Assembly (NCBI RefSeq): GCF_950295315.1
Contig: NC_080164.1
Span: 15,182,427 to 15,246,426 of the forward strand
Origin: Erinaceus europaeus
Lineage: Eukaryota; Chordata; Mammalia; Eulipotyphla; Erinaceidae
Length of the DNA: 64,000 nt
Direction of reading: 5' to 3'
Every line of letters starts with the position of its first letter. Within the stretch, counting starts at the first letter, position 1. The translations under genes were made by a program, and so were the position numbers. The notes beneath the pieces were generated by a model. The model worked only from the letters and a program-made list of their open reading frames with translations, was not told the DNA's origin and did not search any database. Below, piece after piece: positions 33,023-43,221 of this stretch.

Positions 33023-33124
33023 GCGATCTGCTGCTCATAGCTCTGCCTTCCCCTTCATTTTTTTTTATGAGGTATTAGGGAAACAACACAAGATCTTGTA
33101 CACATGTGATACCACTGAGTGGTC

Positions 33125-33515
33125 TCCGCCAACCAGTATCCTACTCTTCAATTTTGCCTCCCGGATTTTCGCAGGGGCTCAGTGCCTGCAAGATTCTAAT
33201 GTTCCTAGTGTCCTCTTTTTGTTTGTTACAGAGGCCGGCAGAGAGAGCGAGAGAGGGGGACCTACAGCACTACCTCTAGTGAAGCTTCCCCCATCCAGAT
33301 CCCCCCTTGAACCTGGGTCCTAGCACATGGCAATGTGTATACTCTACCAGTGAATCGCCACCTGGTCCCGGAATACATCTTTTTAAAGAGCAATTTATTA
33401 GAGCCAGAGAAAGAAAACCAGGGCCTCACCCTAGCACATGTGATGCTGGGGTCAAACTCAGTTCCTCATGCTGAAAGTCCAGTGGTCAGTCAGTGCACTG
33501 CCTCCCAGACCGTAA
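33125..33515 (-). mobile_element. diverged SINE-L-like and SINE-M
   Basis: Minus remnants: 33150-33368 (TGCCTCCCGGATTTTCGC to GTGAATCGCCACCTGG) and 33375-33515 (CACATGTGATGCTGGGG, CAGTGCACTGCCTCCC). Confidence 0.65.
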
Positions 33516-33654
33516 AATCCATCTTACATGTCTTAGTTTAACTGGCAGCATTTCATCTGTCTTACCAACACACACGATAATGGTGCTTCTTAAATGCTAT
33601 ATCCTAGACTGAATGAAATATGACCCCTGAAGGTGGGTGAGAAATAAGGGATTT

Positions 33655-34125
33655 TGGGGCTGGGTGATAGTGCACTGGGTTAAGTTCACATAGTAGGAAG
33701 CATAGAGACCCATGCAAGGATCCCAGTTCGAGGGCCTAGCTACCCACCTGTAGGTGGGGGTTGCTTCACAAGCAGTGAAGCAGATCTGCAGCTGTCTTTC
33801 TCTCCCCCTCTCTGTCTTCTCCTCTTCTCTTGATTTCTCTGTCCTATTACACACACACACACACGAACACACACATATATAGAGGGAGAGAGAGAAAGAA
33901 GAAACAGCCATGGGGCCAGGTGATGGCGCACCTGTTTAAGCGTACATGTTATAGTATGAAAGGACCCCGGTTCCAGTCCCCATCCCCACCTGCAGGGGGA
34001 AAGCTTTGCAAGTGGTCAGGCAGTGTTGCAGGTGTCTCCCTCCCTCTCTATCACACCTTCCCTCCTGATTTCTGGCTGTCTCTATCCAGTAAATAAAGAT
34101 AATACAATTAAAGAAAGAAGGAATT
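33655..34125 (+). mobile_element. SINE-L and SINE-S in tandem
   Basis: Plus SINE-L (33655-33895) with an internal (CA)n at its tail, followed by plus SINE-S (33910-34125). Confidence 0.8.
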
Positions 34126-34228
34126 TTAAAGTTTTAAACGGGGGTGCCTGGAAAAAGCCCAGTTATCTCTACTAAATAAGGGAGGGGCTGACCCTGAACC
34201 CTGAGTAGGGCTCTAGCCAGGCCTTCTG

Positions 34229-34653
34229 TGTTGGTATGCATGAGACCCCTTCTGTTTCATTTGGTTTAAATCCCCCCCTGCTTAACACTATTCTATTTAC
34301 ATAACCACTTCATTCTATTTACATAACCGCTGTTAACAAGCACCACCCTCCCTCCAGGGCATTGGTGGTTCAGTGATAGGATTCTCGCCTGCTCCGCCCC
34401 CTCCTTGTCACACTCTGATTTTCACCAGTCACTTTTCTCTCCACCCTCTCTATGTCACATCCTGTTTCCACCCTACTTGGCAAGTATATATAAAGACAGC
34501 ATTGTGAGTTTTAGGGTACTTTAGTTGAGTTTAGCTTAGCTCGGCTTAGATTGTGCTGCGTCCTGCATGAATAAAGAGATACTGCCTACAGCTCAACCAT
34601 GAGTCCCTGGTCGTCTGTTACCCGCCAGTGAAGCCAGCCTGGCGAAAACAACA
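34229..34653 (+). mobile_element. solo LTR 3' of PTRHD1
   Basis: Plus-oriented LTR, TGTTGGTATGC to GCGAAAACAACA, flanked by CTTCTG (34223-34228) and CGTCTG (34654-34659). It has TATATATAAAG near 34484 and AATAAAGAGATACTGCC near 34570. It lacks the extra TAGCCCGG...GAAAACAACA module seen in the copies at 3039 and 29025. It lies about 250 bp downstream of the PTRHD1 stop on the opposite strand. Confidence 0.9.
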
Positions 34654-34710
34654 CGTCTGCTTAAAGACCATACTGTTGTTACTGCTGTTCATCTAGTTTC
34701 TCTATCAGAC

Positions 34711-34716
34711 TTTAAT
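34711..34716 (-). promoter_or_regulatory. PTRHD1: possible PTRHD1 polyadenylation signal (ATTAAA)
   Basis: The nearest polyadenylation-like hexamer downstream of the PTRHD1 stop on the minus strand is ATTAAA about 190 bases past the TGA. It lies in unique sequence just before the LTR at 34229-34653. Weak call without transcript evidence. Confidence 0.35.
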
Positions 34717-34905
34717 ACTTCAGAACAAGAGGACGCATACTGATTCATGGCCACTTTCATAACGTGTCTGGCCCTCAAAAAGCTGTTATAATTAGAAGGA
34801 AAACAGAGTTACCACTGGAAGGTGGGGACACAGTGCTGGGAAAGGGGGTGGGGTGGGGGTGCAGTTTCTGGATCCGGCAAACACTCTGAACCCCAGCAAG
34901 TGCTG

Positions 34906-35076
34906 TCACTTGAACAGCCGGAACTTCCTCAGGTACTGGCTCACTTCCTCCTTGGGGTAGGGGCGGAGCGCGATGCAGGTGGCGATGTCCTCGGGCTGCT
35001 CCAGCCACAGCGTGTGGTCCACGTTCCCCTGCCGCAGGCTGCCAGCCAGCTCCTTCAGGGCGGCCTCGTCTGGGGC
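34906..35076 (-). CDS. PTRHD1: PTRHD1 second (last) coding exon
   Basis: Reading the minus strand, the acceptor TTCCGCAG is followed by [14 protein letters not shown], then [15 protein letters not shown] and a terminal KFRLFK before TGA (34908-34906). This is the C-terminal half of PTRHD1 (C2orf79), a small protein of the Pth2-type peptidyl-tRNA hydrolase superfamily; its enzymatic activity is not well established, and human mutations have been linked to intellectual disability with parkinsonism. The exon has 56 codons plus stop and is in phase 0 with exon 1, giving 140 residues, the human length. The intron to exon 1 is about 7.4 kb and contains at least a dozen SINEs and two L1 fragments. 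Confidence 0.95.
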   Translation of the reverse strand, partial: APDEAALKELAGSLRQGNVDHTLWLEQPEDIATCIALRPYPKEEVSQYLRKFRLFK

Positions 35077-35318
35077 CTGCGGAACACGGAGGGAGCACAG
35101 CCTGAGCAGCGCACTTACAAGTGTCAAAGGGGAACAAGCGTGGGGGAGAGGAGTTTCCCCGGTGTGAATGTCACCAGAAGCCAGTGTCCGGCCTCCACTC
35201 GGCACTGACTAACTCTGTGAAGGACCCCAGGTGACCTGTCTGGGGCTTCGGGGTGGGATGGGAGGGAGGCTAGTGGAGACTTAAGATACTGTGCTGTCAA
35301 CTTACTTTCTTTCTTTCT

Positions 35319-35320
35319 TT

Positions 35321-35362
<42 letters not shown>
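35319..35362. repeat. (CT)n / TTTC-rich microsatellite
   Basis: CT-repeat flanked by TTTC units, at the start of PTRHD1 intron sequence. Confidence 0.9.
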
Positions 35363-35366
<4 letters not shown>

Positions 35367-35437
35367 ACTTCTTTCAAGGCCTGTCCACACCCAGCCACCG
35401 CTAGCCCTTCAGCCAGTACTAACTTTAAAAAGTTGAT

Positions 35438-35720
35438 TATTGGGAGTCGGGCTGTAGCGCAGCAGGTTAAGCGCAGGTGGCGCAAAGCACAAGGACCGGC
35501 ATAAGGATCCCGGTTCGAGCCCCGGCTCCCCACCTGCAGGGGAGTTGCTTCACAGGCGGTGAAGCAGGTCTGCAGGTGTCTGTCTTTCTCTCCCCCTCTC
35601 TGTCTTTCCCTCCTCTCTCCATTTCTCTCTGTCCTATCCAACAACAACATCAACAACAACAATAATAACTACAACAGTAAAACAACAAGGGCAACAAAAG
35701 GGGATAAATAAATATTTTTT
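35438..35720 (+). mobile_element. SINE-L in PTRHD1 intron
   Basis: Near-consensus plus copy: GGAGTCGGGCTGTAGCGCAG to CAAGGGCAACAAAAGGGG, with intact A and B boxes. It is followed by AAATAAATA and T-rich sequence. Confidence 0.9.
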
Positions 35721-35725
35721 TTTAA

Positions 35726-36115
35726 GTTGATTATTGGGGGTAGAGTAGCGCGCACACTGTGCATTGCTTGAAGATGTGAGCTCGAGACCCCCGGTACCGC
35801 ATGGGAGCACCATACATGACATGGCGGCTCTCTTCTCTGTTTCTCTTCCACTCTCTTTCTCTCCATCTAAACTTTAGAAAGAAAAGGAGTTTGCCAGGAG
35901 CAGTGGAATCTCACCAGTGCAAATCCTGGTGTAATAATAGCAACAACAACAATAACAGTAGTAGTAGTAGTAAGTTGATGACAAGGTGGCAAAGCGTAGC
36001 TCAGTGGGTAGAGCACAGCCGTGGTAAGACTGAGGCCCCAGCTTTGCTCCCCTGGCATTGCATGTGGCAAAACTGTGCTCTGCTCTCAGTCTCTCTCTCT
36101 CTCTTTACATAACTC
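35726..36115 (+). mobile_element. two minor tRNA-like SINEs
   Basis: One (35735-35940) has the head TAGAGTAGCGCGCACACTG and tail GCCAGGAGCAGTGGAATC. The second (about 35985-36110) starts GTGGCAAAGCGTAGCTCAG with TAGAGCACAGC, closer to a tRNA head than the main families. Confidence 0.55.
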
Positions 36116-36135
36116 AGTCTTAAAATTAAAACACG

Positions 36136-36945
36136 GGGCCGGGCGGTAGCGCAGCAGGTTAAGTGCACGTAGCGCGAAGCACAACTGGCGTAAGGATCCC
36201 GGTTCGAGCCCCGGCTCCCCACCTGCAGGGGAGTCGCTTCACAGGTGGTGAAGCAGGTCTGCAGGTGTCTGTCTTTCTCTCCCCCTCTCTGTCTTCCCCT
36301 CCTCTCTCCATTTCCCTCTGTCCTATCCAACAACAACATCAATAACAACAATAACTACAACAACAATAAAACAAGGGCAACAAAAGGGGGGGGAAGCAAA
36401 AAACAAACAAACAAACAGGAAGCCAGGCAGTGGTGCACCTGGTTAAGAACACACATTATGATGTACAAAGATCAGAGTTCAAGCCCCTGCTTCCCACCTG
36501 CAGCAAGGAAGCTTCATAAGTGGCAAAGCAGGTCTGCAGGTTTCTCTCTCACTCCCTCTTCTCTCTCTCTCCCCTCCTCTCTGAATTTCTCTGTCATATC
36601 AAACAAAAATTGCTTGCGGTCGGGGGGTAGCGCAGCGGGTTAAACGCATGTGGCGCAAAGCGCAAGGACCGATGTAAGGATCCTGGTTTGAGCCCCCAGC
36701 TCCCCACCTGCACGGGAGTCACTTCACAGGCGGTGAAGCAGGTCTGCAGGTGTCTGTCTTTCTCTCTCCCTCTGTCTTCCCCTCCTCTCTCCACCAACGA
36801 TGATGTCAATAACTACAACAACAATAAAAAACAAGGGCAACAAAAGGGGGAAAAAAAGGTTTAAAAATTAATAATAAATTGCCACCAGAAGCAGTGGATT
36901 CATTGTGCAGGCACCAAGCCCCAGCGATAACCCTGGTGGCAATTA
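36136..36945 (+). mobile_element. SINE-L, SINE-S, SINE-L in tandem
   Basis: Plus copies at 36136-36390, 36418-36612 and 36616-36945; the last has the tail module GCCACCAGAAGCAGTGGATT. Confidence 0.85.
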
Positions 36946-37000
36946 AAATAAATAAAGCATTAGATTAACAAAATATTCCTTTTTAAAAATTATCTTTTTT

Positions 37001-37285
37001 GGGAGTCCGACAGTAGCGCAGCGGGTTAAGCGCACATGGCGCAAAGTGCAAGGACCAGCGTAAGGAGGCCAGTTCAAGCCCCCGGCTCCCCACCTGCAGG
37101 GGAGTCGCTTCACAGGCGGTGAAGCAGGTCTGCAGGTGTCTATCTTTCTCTCCCCCTCTCTGTCTTCCCCTCCTCTCTCCATTTCTCTCTGTCCTATCCA
37201 ACTACAACGACATCAGTAACAACAATAACTACAACAAAACAACAAGGGCAACAAAAGGGAAAAATAAATAAATGTTAAAAAAAAA
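37001..37285 (+). mobile_element. SINE-L
   Basis: Plus copy, GGGAGTCCGACAGTAGCGC to CAACAAAAGGGAAAA. Confidence 0.88.
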
Positions 37286-37938
37286 TTTAAAGAGGGCTTA
37301 TTATATTAAAAAAAAAAAACCACATTGACTACTGGCAACATTTGGAAACTAAGAGCCACCACACCTCCTCCCTCCCACCCTGCCCTGGTCAAACCTAAAA
37401 GGGGTTTCCTTCTGCAGGGAGAGTTCACTTGCAAACTAATCTCTGACACTCTTGAAATCTGTCATCCTTTATCATCCAGATTATATCCCATTACAGGAAA
37501 ATAGTAAGCTAGCCCTCAGGGAGAAAATAAAAAGATTGTGTGTTATTCTGCAAAAGGCACGTTTTGGCCCATAGCAGCAGACGTCACTAAGATGAAGGTC
37601 AGAATTACTGAACTCGAGGCTGCCAGGAATGTCACTCTTCGTCTACTGAGTCCTCCAGTCATATGCACGACTCCTCTGACTTCCCCTCCCCTGGCACCAC
37701 GCAGCAGCAGAGGACACGGTGTCAGAGTGTGTCCACACCCTTGCTCCCCCACTCACCAGCTGTGCCAACCTGGACAAGCCTTTGTTTCCTCTGCAGAAGA
37801 GGGGCTTCGGTATTCTTTGGCTCAAGTGAAGCCTGTGCTTGGCACACAGTGAGCACCCGGTTATGAAGTTAATCTTCTCTTTGTCTTTGATTCCATTCGG
37901 TCTTTATGGCCATGGCATCTCCTTAATTTAACCAGAGG
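37286..37938. other. PTRHD1 intron, unique sequence
   Basis: Unique DNA after an A-run at 37307-37319. Open frames on both strands look like chance. Confidence 0.5.
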
Positions 37939-37939
37939 T

Positions 37940-38058
37940 GGGGGGCCGGGTGGTGGCGCACCTGGTTGAGTGCACATGCGACAATGCGCAAGGACCCAGG
38001 TTCAAGCCCCCAGTCCCCACCTGCAGGGAGAAAGCTTTGCAAGTGGTGAAAGAGTGCT

Positions 38059-38095
<37 letters not shown>

Positions 38096-38430
38096 ACCCT
38101 CTAGATCTCCCCCCTTCCTTCTAAATTTCTGACTAGTTCTGTCTGATAAATAAATAAAGATAAAAAATAAGGGAGTCAGGCGGTAGCACAGCGGGTTAAG
38201 TGCAGGTGGCACAAAGTGCAAGGACCTGCGTAAGGAGGCCAGTTCGAGCCCCCGGCTCCCCACCTGCAGGGGAGTCGCTTCACAGGCGGTGAAGCAGGTC
38301 TGCAGGTGTCTATCTTTCTCTCCCCCTCTCTGTCTTCCCCTCCTCTCTCCATTTCTCTCTGTCCTGTCCAACAACGACGACATCAACAACAACAACCGCA
38401 ATGAAAAACAAGGGCAACAAAAGGGAACAC
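37940..38430 (+). mobile_element. SINE-S and SINE-L in tandem
   Basis: Plus SINE-S (37940-38165, with internal (CT)n) then plus SINE-L (38170-38430). The L copy ends into TGCCCGACTCCC, a remnant of a minus SINE-L head. Confidence 0.82.
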
Positions 38431-38751
38431 TGCCCGACTCCCTCTTTCTTTCTAAAAATAAAAAATATAAATATAAAACAATTAATTAAAAAAACCCAGA
38501 GGTGACTCCTAAATCCCTACCTTGAATTAATGTCAACAACTAGGAATCATTAAAGATTTTTTTTTAAACTTGGGAGAGTAGTTCAGTTTTCATGAGCTGC
38601 AGGTGTCTCATCTGAGAAAATGGTAAAAATATATCATGTGCCCCAAGCAAGAAGCTGACGAATATCTGGACCACACAGTTTCTTTCTTTCTTTTTCTCCC
38701 TTTCTTTCTTCCTTTCTTTCTTTCCTTCTTTCTTTTTCTTCTTCTTTTTTA

Positions 38752-39277
38752 AAATATGTATTTATTCCCTTTTGTTGCCCTAGGTTTTTATATATATATA
38801 TATATTTTTTTAAATTTATTTCTTTATTGGGGAATTAATGTTTTACATTCAACAGTAAATACAATAGTTTGTTCATGCATAACATTCCCCAGTTTCCCAT
38901 TTCACAATACAACCCCCACTATGTCATTCATCATCCTTCATGGACCTGTATTCTCCCCACCCACCCACCCCAGAGGCTTTTACTTTGGTGCGATATGCCA
39001 ATTCCATTTCAGGTTCTACTTGTGTCTTAGTTTATTTTATTTTTTATTGTTGTAGTTATTACTGTTGTCGTCATTGTTGGATAGGACAGAGAGAAAGGGA
39101 GAGAGGAGGGGAAGACAAAGATGGGGAGAGAAAGACAGACACCTGCAACTTGCTTCACCGCTTGTGAAGCAACCCCCCTGCAGGTGGGGAGCCGGGGGCT
39201 TGAACCGGGATCCTTGTGCCAGTCCTTGTGCTTTGTACCACGTGTGCTTAACCTGCTATGCTACCGCCTGACTCCCG
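38752..39277 (-). mobile_element. SINE-L interrupted by an L1 fragment
   Basis: The tail ATTCCCTTTTGTTGCCCT (about 38763) is separated from the body (ATTGTTGTAGTTATTACTG at about 39045) by 38800-39027, an L1 3' end. Confidence 0.78.
38800..39027 (-). mobile_element. LINE-1 3' end fragment
   Basis: TTATTGGGGAATTAATG to TTTCAGGTTCTACTTGTG, almost identical to 27285-27483, so the same young L1 family. Confidence 0.85.
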
Positions 39278-39370
39278 CTCCAGGAAGATAGCTCTTAACT
39301 GTGATGGTTCGTCCAGGAGCAGGGAAAGGAGCTTCCATGACACTACGCATAAATGGAACAACTGAAAATT

Positions 39371-39988
39371 AGGGACCTAACCTCTGTGGAGAACAGTCTG
39401 GAGAACTCTCAGAAGGCTAGAAATGGACCTACCCTATGACCCTGCAATTCCCCTCCTGGGGATATATCCTAAGGAACCCAACACATCCATCCAATAAGAT
39501 CTGTGTACACATATGTTCTTAGCAGCACAATTTGTAAAACCTGGAAGCAACCCAGGTGTCCAACAACAGATGAGTGGCTGAGCAAGTTGTGCTATATATA
39601 CACAATGGAATACTACTCAGCTGTAAAAAATGGTGACTTCACCGTTTTCAGCCGATCTTGGATGGACCTTGAAAAACTCATGTTAAGTGAAATGAGTCAG
39701 AAACAGAAGGATGAATATGGGATGATCTCACTCTCAGGCAGAAGTTGAAAAACAAGATCAGAAAAGAAAACACAAGTCGAACCTGAAATAGATTTGACAT
39801 ATCTCACCAAAGTAAAAGACTCTGGGGTGGGTGAGTAGGGCGAGTACAGGTCCATGAAGGATTCAGAGGACCTAGTGGGGGTTGTATTGTTAAATGGGAA
39901 ACTGGGGAATGTTATGCATGTGCAAACTATTGTATTTACTGTTGAATGTAAAACATTAATTCACCAATAGAGAAATAAATTAAAAAAA
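39371..39988 (+). mobile_element. 5'-truncated LINE-1 copy
   Basis: Plus copy of the last about 600 bp of the L1, including the ORF2 C-terminus ([45 protein letters not shown]) and a 3' UTR with AAATAAATT before the A tail. It starts within ORF2, as expected of 5' truncation. Confidence 0.9.
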
Positions 39989-39994
39989 AAAAAG

Positions 39995-40358
39995 AAAAAA
40001 AAAAGACAGACACCTGCAGACCTGCTTCACCATCGGTGAAGCGACTCCCCTGCAGGTGGGGAGCCTGGGGGCTCGAACTGGGATCCTTAAGCCGGTCCTT
40101 GCGCTTTGGGCTATGTGCGCTTAACCCGCTGCGCCACCGCCCGACTCCCTCTTTCTTTCTTTCTAAAAATAAAAAAATATATATACACACACATTATTGG
40201 AGACTGACAGAAAGGGAGACAGAAAAAGAAATAGACACCTGCAGCCCTACTTCACCACTTGTGAAGCTTTCTCTCTGCAGGTGGGGACCAGGGGCTTGAA
40301 CCTTGGGCCGGGCGCACTGTAACGTGTGCGCTTAACGAGGTGCGCCACCGCCTGGTCC
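39995..40358 (-). mobile_element. SINE-L fragment and SINE-S
   Basis: A tail-less minus SINE-L (40000-40148) directly follows the L1 poly-A tail; a minus SINE-S occupies about 40188-40358. Confidence 0.75.
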
Positions 40359-40601
40359 TGACTACACAGTTTCTTAGAGGGTTAAAATTAATTGAAATGA
40401 AAAGCTATCTGCTTCTTTCTTGACTCCTTACAGGTTCTCAGGAAATTTTCTTTTTTCTTTCTTTCTTTATATTCTGGCATTTTCTTAAGCGTTTTACATA
40501 TACCAACTCATTTTTATTTGTCCTTTATTTGTCTTTCATACATCTCAATCTCCCTGTCAGCTATTTCTATCAGTTCCTCTTTTGTCTTTTTTAATATATA
40601 T

Positions 40602-40602
40602 G

Positions 40603-40638
<36 letters not shown>

Positions 40639-40640
40639 AT
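40602..40640. repeat. (TA)n microsatellite
   Basis: TATATGTGTGTACATA then about 14 TA units. Confidence 0.9.
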
Positions 40641-40668
40641 TTTTTATTTATTTTTAAAAAATTTATTA

Positions 40669-41450
40669 TCGGGCCAAGTGGTGGCACACCTGGTTAAGTG
40701 CACACATTATTAGTGCACAAAGGCCCGGGTTCAAGCCCCTGGCCCCCCCCCTGCAAGGGGAAAGCTTCACAAGTGGTGAAGAAGGACTCAGGTGTCTCTC
40801 TATCTCCTCTATCTCCCACTCCTCTCTCAATTTCTCGCTCTGTGTCCAATTAACAAATAAATAAACTTAAAAAAATAATAATAAGAGAACTTAAAATTTT
40901 TATTATCTTTATTTATTTGATAGAGACAGTCAGAAATCGAGAGGGAAGGGGGTGATAGAGAGGAAGAGAGGCAGAGAGACACCGGTGGCCCTGCCTCACC
41001 ACTTGCAAAGCTTCCCCCCTGCAGGTGGGGACCGGGGGCTGAACCTGGGTCCTCGCGCATCGTAACATGTGCGTTCAACCAGGCGCTGCCACCACCGGCC
41101 TCAGGGAGTTTTCTTATAGGTCATTGCTCAGTATTTGCCTACACAAGAGCAATTTCTCTCTTAAAAGGCAGTCTGTCACTGGGACCAAGTGGTGGCTCAC
41201 GAAGCAGAGTGTACACGCTGCCTACCATATGCAGCAACCCAGGTTCAAGGCCAGAGTCCACCCCCCCCCCCATGCACGAAGGCAACTTTATTAATGGTGG
41301 AGCAGTGTTGCAAATGACTCTGCTTTCTCTATCTCTATCTTCCTGACTCATCCTCTATCAAAAAAAAAAAAAAGAAAAGAGAAAAAAAGTCACCAGGAGC
41401 AGTGGAATTATGAAAGCAGCCAACCCCATCAGTAATCCTGGTGGCAAATA
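40669..41450. mobile_element. three SINE-S copies, +/-/+
   Basis: Plus (40669-40875), minus (40890-41100) and a diverged plus copy (41180-41450) with the GTCACCAGGAGCAGTGGAAT tail. The first two form an inverted repeat. Confidence 0.72.
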
Positions 41451-41854
41451 ATAACTATACTAATATAGTAAGAGTAGTAATAACAAGATAATCTGTTTTT
41501 TGTCAGTTAACAAAGAAATTATCCCTCCCTTCCACCTCAGGACTTTGTTATTAGAAGTAAGTTTGCAATATACATTTAAAATATAAGATTTAGATGTGCT
41601 AAGTGTAGAAAAACAAACAAAAATAGCAAAGCATTAGGAAATAGCCAAAATCCTACCATCCACTACTTAGTATCTGGATATTAAGTTTCCTTAGTTTTCC
41701 CTTTGAAACTCTGGATCATTTTGTCTATAGAATATACTTAAGATCTCATCACACTCAGCCACGCTCCACAAATAGTTTGTTCTTGTCTCATATTGTAACT
41801 ATCCATTATGATGGGTAGTCAACCTTTAATGTGGAAAATTAAGTGATTTTTCAC
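41451..41854. other. PTRHD1 intron, unique AT-rich sequence
   Basis: No repeat or exon recognised. Confidence 0.55.
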
Positions 41855-41990
41855 TTTTTTTTTTTTTTTTACCAGAGCACTGGCTCAGCTCCGGCGGTGC
41901 GGAGGGGGTGGGGGACTGAACCTGGCACCTTCAAGCCTCAGGTATGGGAGTCTGTTTGCATAACCATTAGGCTATCTCCGCCGTCCACAA
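41855..41990 (-). mobile_element. SINE-D
   Basis: Minus copy: ACCAGAGCACTGGCTCAGC to TTTGCATAACCATTAGGC. Confidence 0.75.
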
Positions 41991-42526
41991 TCCCCCTTAG
42001 GATACATAGCCAGTAGTAGAAATGACAGTTAAAAAACAAAAAAACCCTTCAAACGTACTACTGTCACTTTATGCCTGCGATGCCTGCTATTTCTGGCGCG
42101 AGGGCAATTTCTAGAGCTAACGTTGACTTGTGAAGACGTGGCCATCACACACACGTCGGCAACTTCCGTTTGCGTCCACCTGCGGCCAAGAAGCTGCCTT
42201 CTTATACCCGAGACGGCGGTCTTGCCGCGAGATCTGCGGAGGGGGCACTTTCCGGTGCAGCAGAAAAGGCCGGCAGCCTCCCGCACCCTCGCGAGCACCT
42301 TCCAGGAGAGACACAGGCGAGCCCGGGAGGGTTGCCAGAAGCTTCAGAAGCCGCCTGCCGCCAGGGGCTCTCGCAGCCAGGCTCCGCCCGGCCCGCGACG
42401 CTCAGGCCCCTGGGGCACCCACACCAACACTCAGCGCGCGGGCGGCCCCCCGTTAAAGCCGCACCCCCTCCAGGCCACACCCACTTCCGGAGGACGCCAG
42501 CGGCGCCCCGCCCCTCCGCGCCTCAC

Positions 42527-42778
42527 CTCCAGGACGACCTTGCGCATGCGCCCTAGCTCCCGGAGGTAAGCCGCCGTGTGCGGGTGGTCGCGGTGAATGT
42601 GCAAGGCCGCGGTGGCCGCGTGACAAGCCTGCGCCACCAGTGCACCCGCCGGCCAGGAGAACGGAGCCTGCGAGAGATCCTTTCGTAGCACCAAGTACTG
42701 TACTAGGACCTGCGGCTCTGCGCTAGAAGCCGCCATTTTCCTGCTCAACAGAAAGGCTGCACTTGCTGCCCGGTGCAT
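42527..42778 (-). CDS. PTRHD1: PTRHD1 first coding exon
   Basis: The minus strand encodes 84 residues from [19 protein letters not shown] to GRMRKVVLE, ending at donor GAG|GTGAGG (42527/42526). [13 protein letters not shown] and [10 protein letters not shown] are the conserved N-terminal beta strand and helix of Pth2-like proteins, with the usual Gln-Ala-Cys-His-Ala. The start at 42778 matches the human MHR start. Two other in-frame ATGs deserve notice: one at 42811 (strong Kozak context, AACATGG, adds 11 residues) and one at 42736 (AAAATGGCGG, inside a YY1-like motif). Which is used cannot be told from sequence alone. The 31 bp between this start and the divergent CENPO upstream ATG show that the genes share one promoter. 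Confidence 0.93.
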
Positions 42779-42809
42779 GCCGGGATGGGGCGGAGCCCTG
42801 GGCGCGGCC

Positions 42810-42869
42810 ATGTTTTTGTACGGAGGGGGCCCGCAAAGCATCCTGGGGCCGCTGGACGAGTTTTTGAAG
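42810..42869 (+). CDS. CENPO: CENPO first exon, candidate in-frame N-terminal extension
   Basis: From ATG at 42810 there are 20 open codons ([20 protein letters not shown]) ending exactly at a consensus donor AAG|GTGAGG. Joined to the acceptor at 43177, the frame continues through 15 more codons into the usual CENPO start codon at 43222, so this exon would give a 35-residue N-terminal extension. The ATG has G at -3 but T at +4, weaker than the downstream start. It may simply be 5' untranslated exon 1 that happens to be open. The exon 5' boundary is not determined. Confidence 0.45.
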
Positions 42870-43221
42870 GTGAGGGTGGCGGGAACTCTACTCCCCTCCT
42901 CGGATAAGCAAGAGGAGGTGACGGGCTAGTGGGATTCGGGGGCGGAAGTGACTGTGACCAGGGCAGGAGGCCAGACGGCGTGCGACAGCTCCTCCTGAGT
43001 GCTGGGGGCCCCCGGCTGAGCCCGAGAGCGCCCCGGGCTGGGGCAGTGGTCTGGGAAGAGGAGCCCTCGGGGGACGCGGGGTGTCCGGTGGACGACTGGC
43101 CGCCTGCGGCGTGTGCCTTGCAGTCGGGGTTTGTCTGCATGGACGCAGAAGTAACTTGCTCGTCTTTTTCCTCTAGCCAGTGGGGTATCTGGCCCCCCAG
43201 ACCGCTGGCCTGGACGAGGCC

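Larger units (their letters stand above)
27261..33045 (-). mobile_element. near full-length, non-functional LINE-1
   Basis: Reading the minus strand from about 33045: a 5' UTR with (GGAGA)n near the start, ORF1 from ATG at 32316 with a coiled coil (LKAEIAELRRQLAEQAKTV), then ORF2 with the endonuclease start INVNGLNSPIKRHRV near 31250, reverse transcriptase segments [14 protein letters not shown] and [10 protein letters not shown] (about 29720), the C-terminal Cys-rich motif [18 protein letters not shown] (about 27930), and a 3' UTR ending in an A tail at 27261. ORF1 carries a 4-bp duplication frameshift, ORF2 is broken and appears shortened between endonuclease and RT near 30855, and an LTR interrupts it at 29025. 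Confidence 0.92.
42440..42960. promoter_or_regulatory. bidirectional CpG-rich promoter of PTRHD1 and CENPO
   Basis: GC- and CpG-dense sequence without a TATA box lies between the divergent first exons. Visible elements are ETS-type sites ACTTCCGG (42483-42490) and CGGAAGTG (42943-42950), a GC box GCCCCGCCCC (about 42505-42514), a second GGGGCGG near 42786, and a YY1-like GCCGCCATTTT (42729-42739). The CpG-rich zone extends from about 42.1 to 43.6 kb, including the GC minisatellite in CENPO intron 1. Transcription start sites are inferred only from gene orientation. Confidence 0.75.

Noticed and set aside
35460..35530. tRNA gene-like A and B boxes
   Set aside because: They are the heads of SINE-L; the remainder does not fold as a tRNA and is followed by the SINE body.
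36136..37285. Regular spacing of similar 250-bp units suggesting an array such as CRISPR or satellite
   Set aside because: Each unit is an independently inserted SINE with its own tRNA-like head and different spacing.
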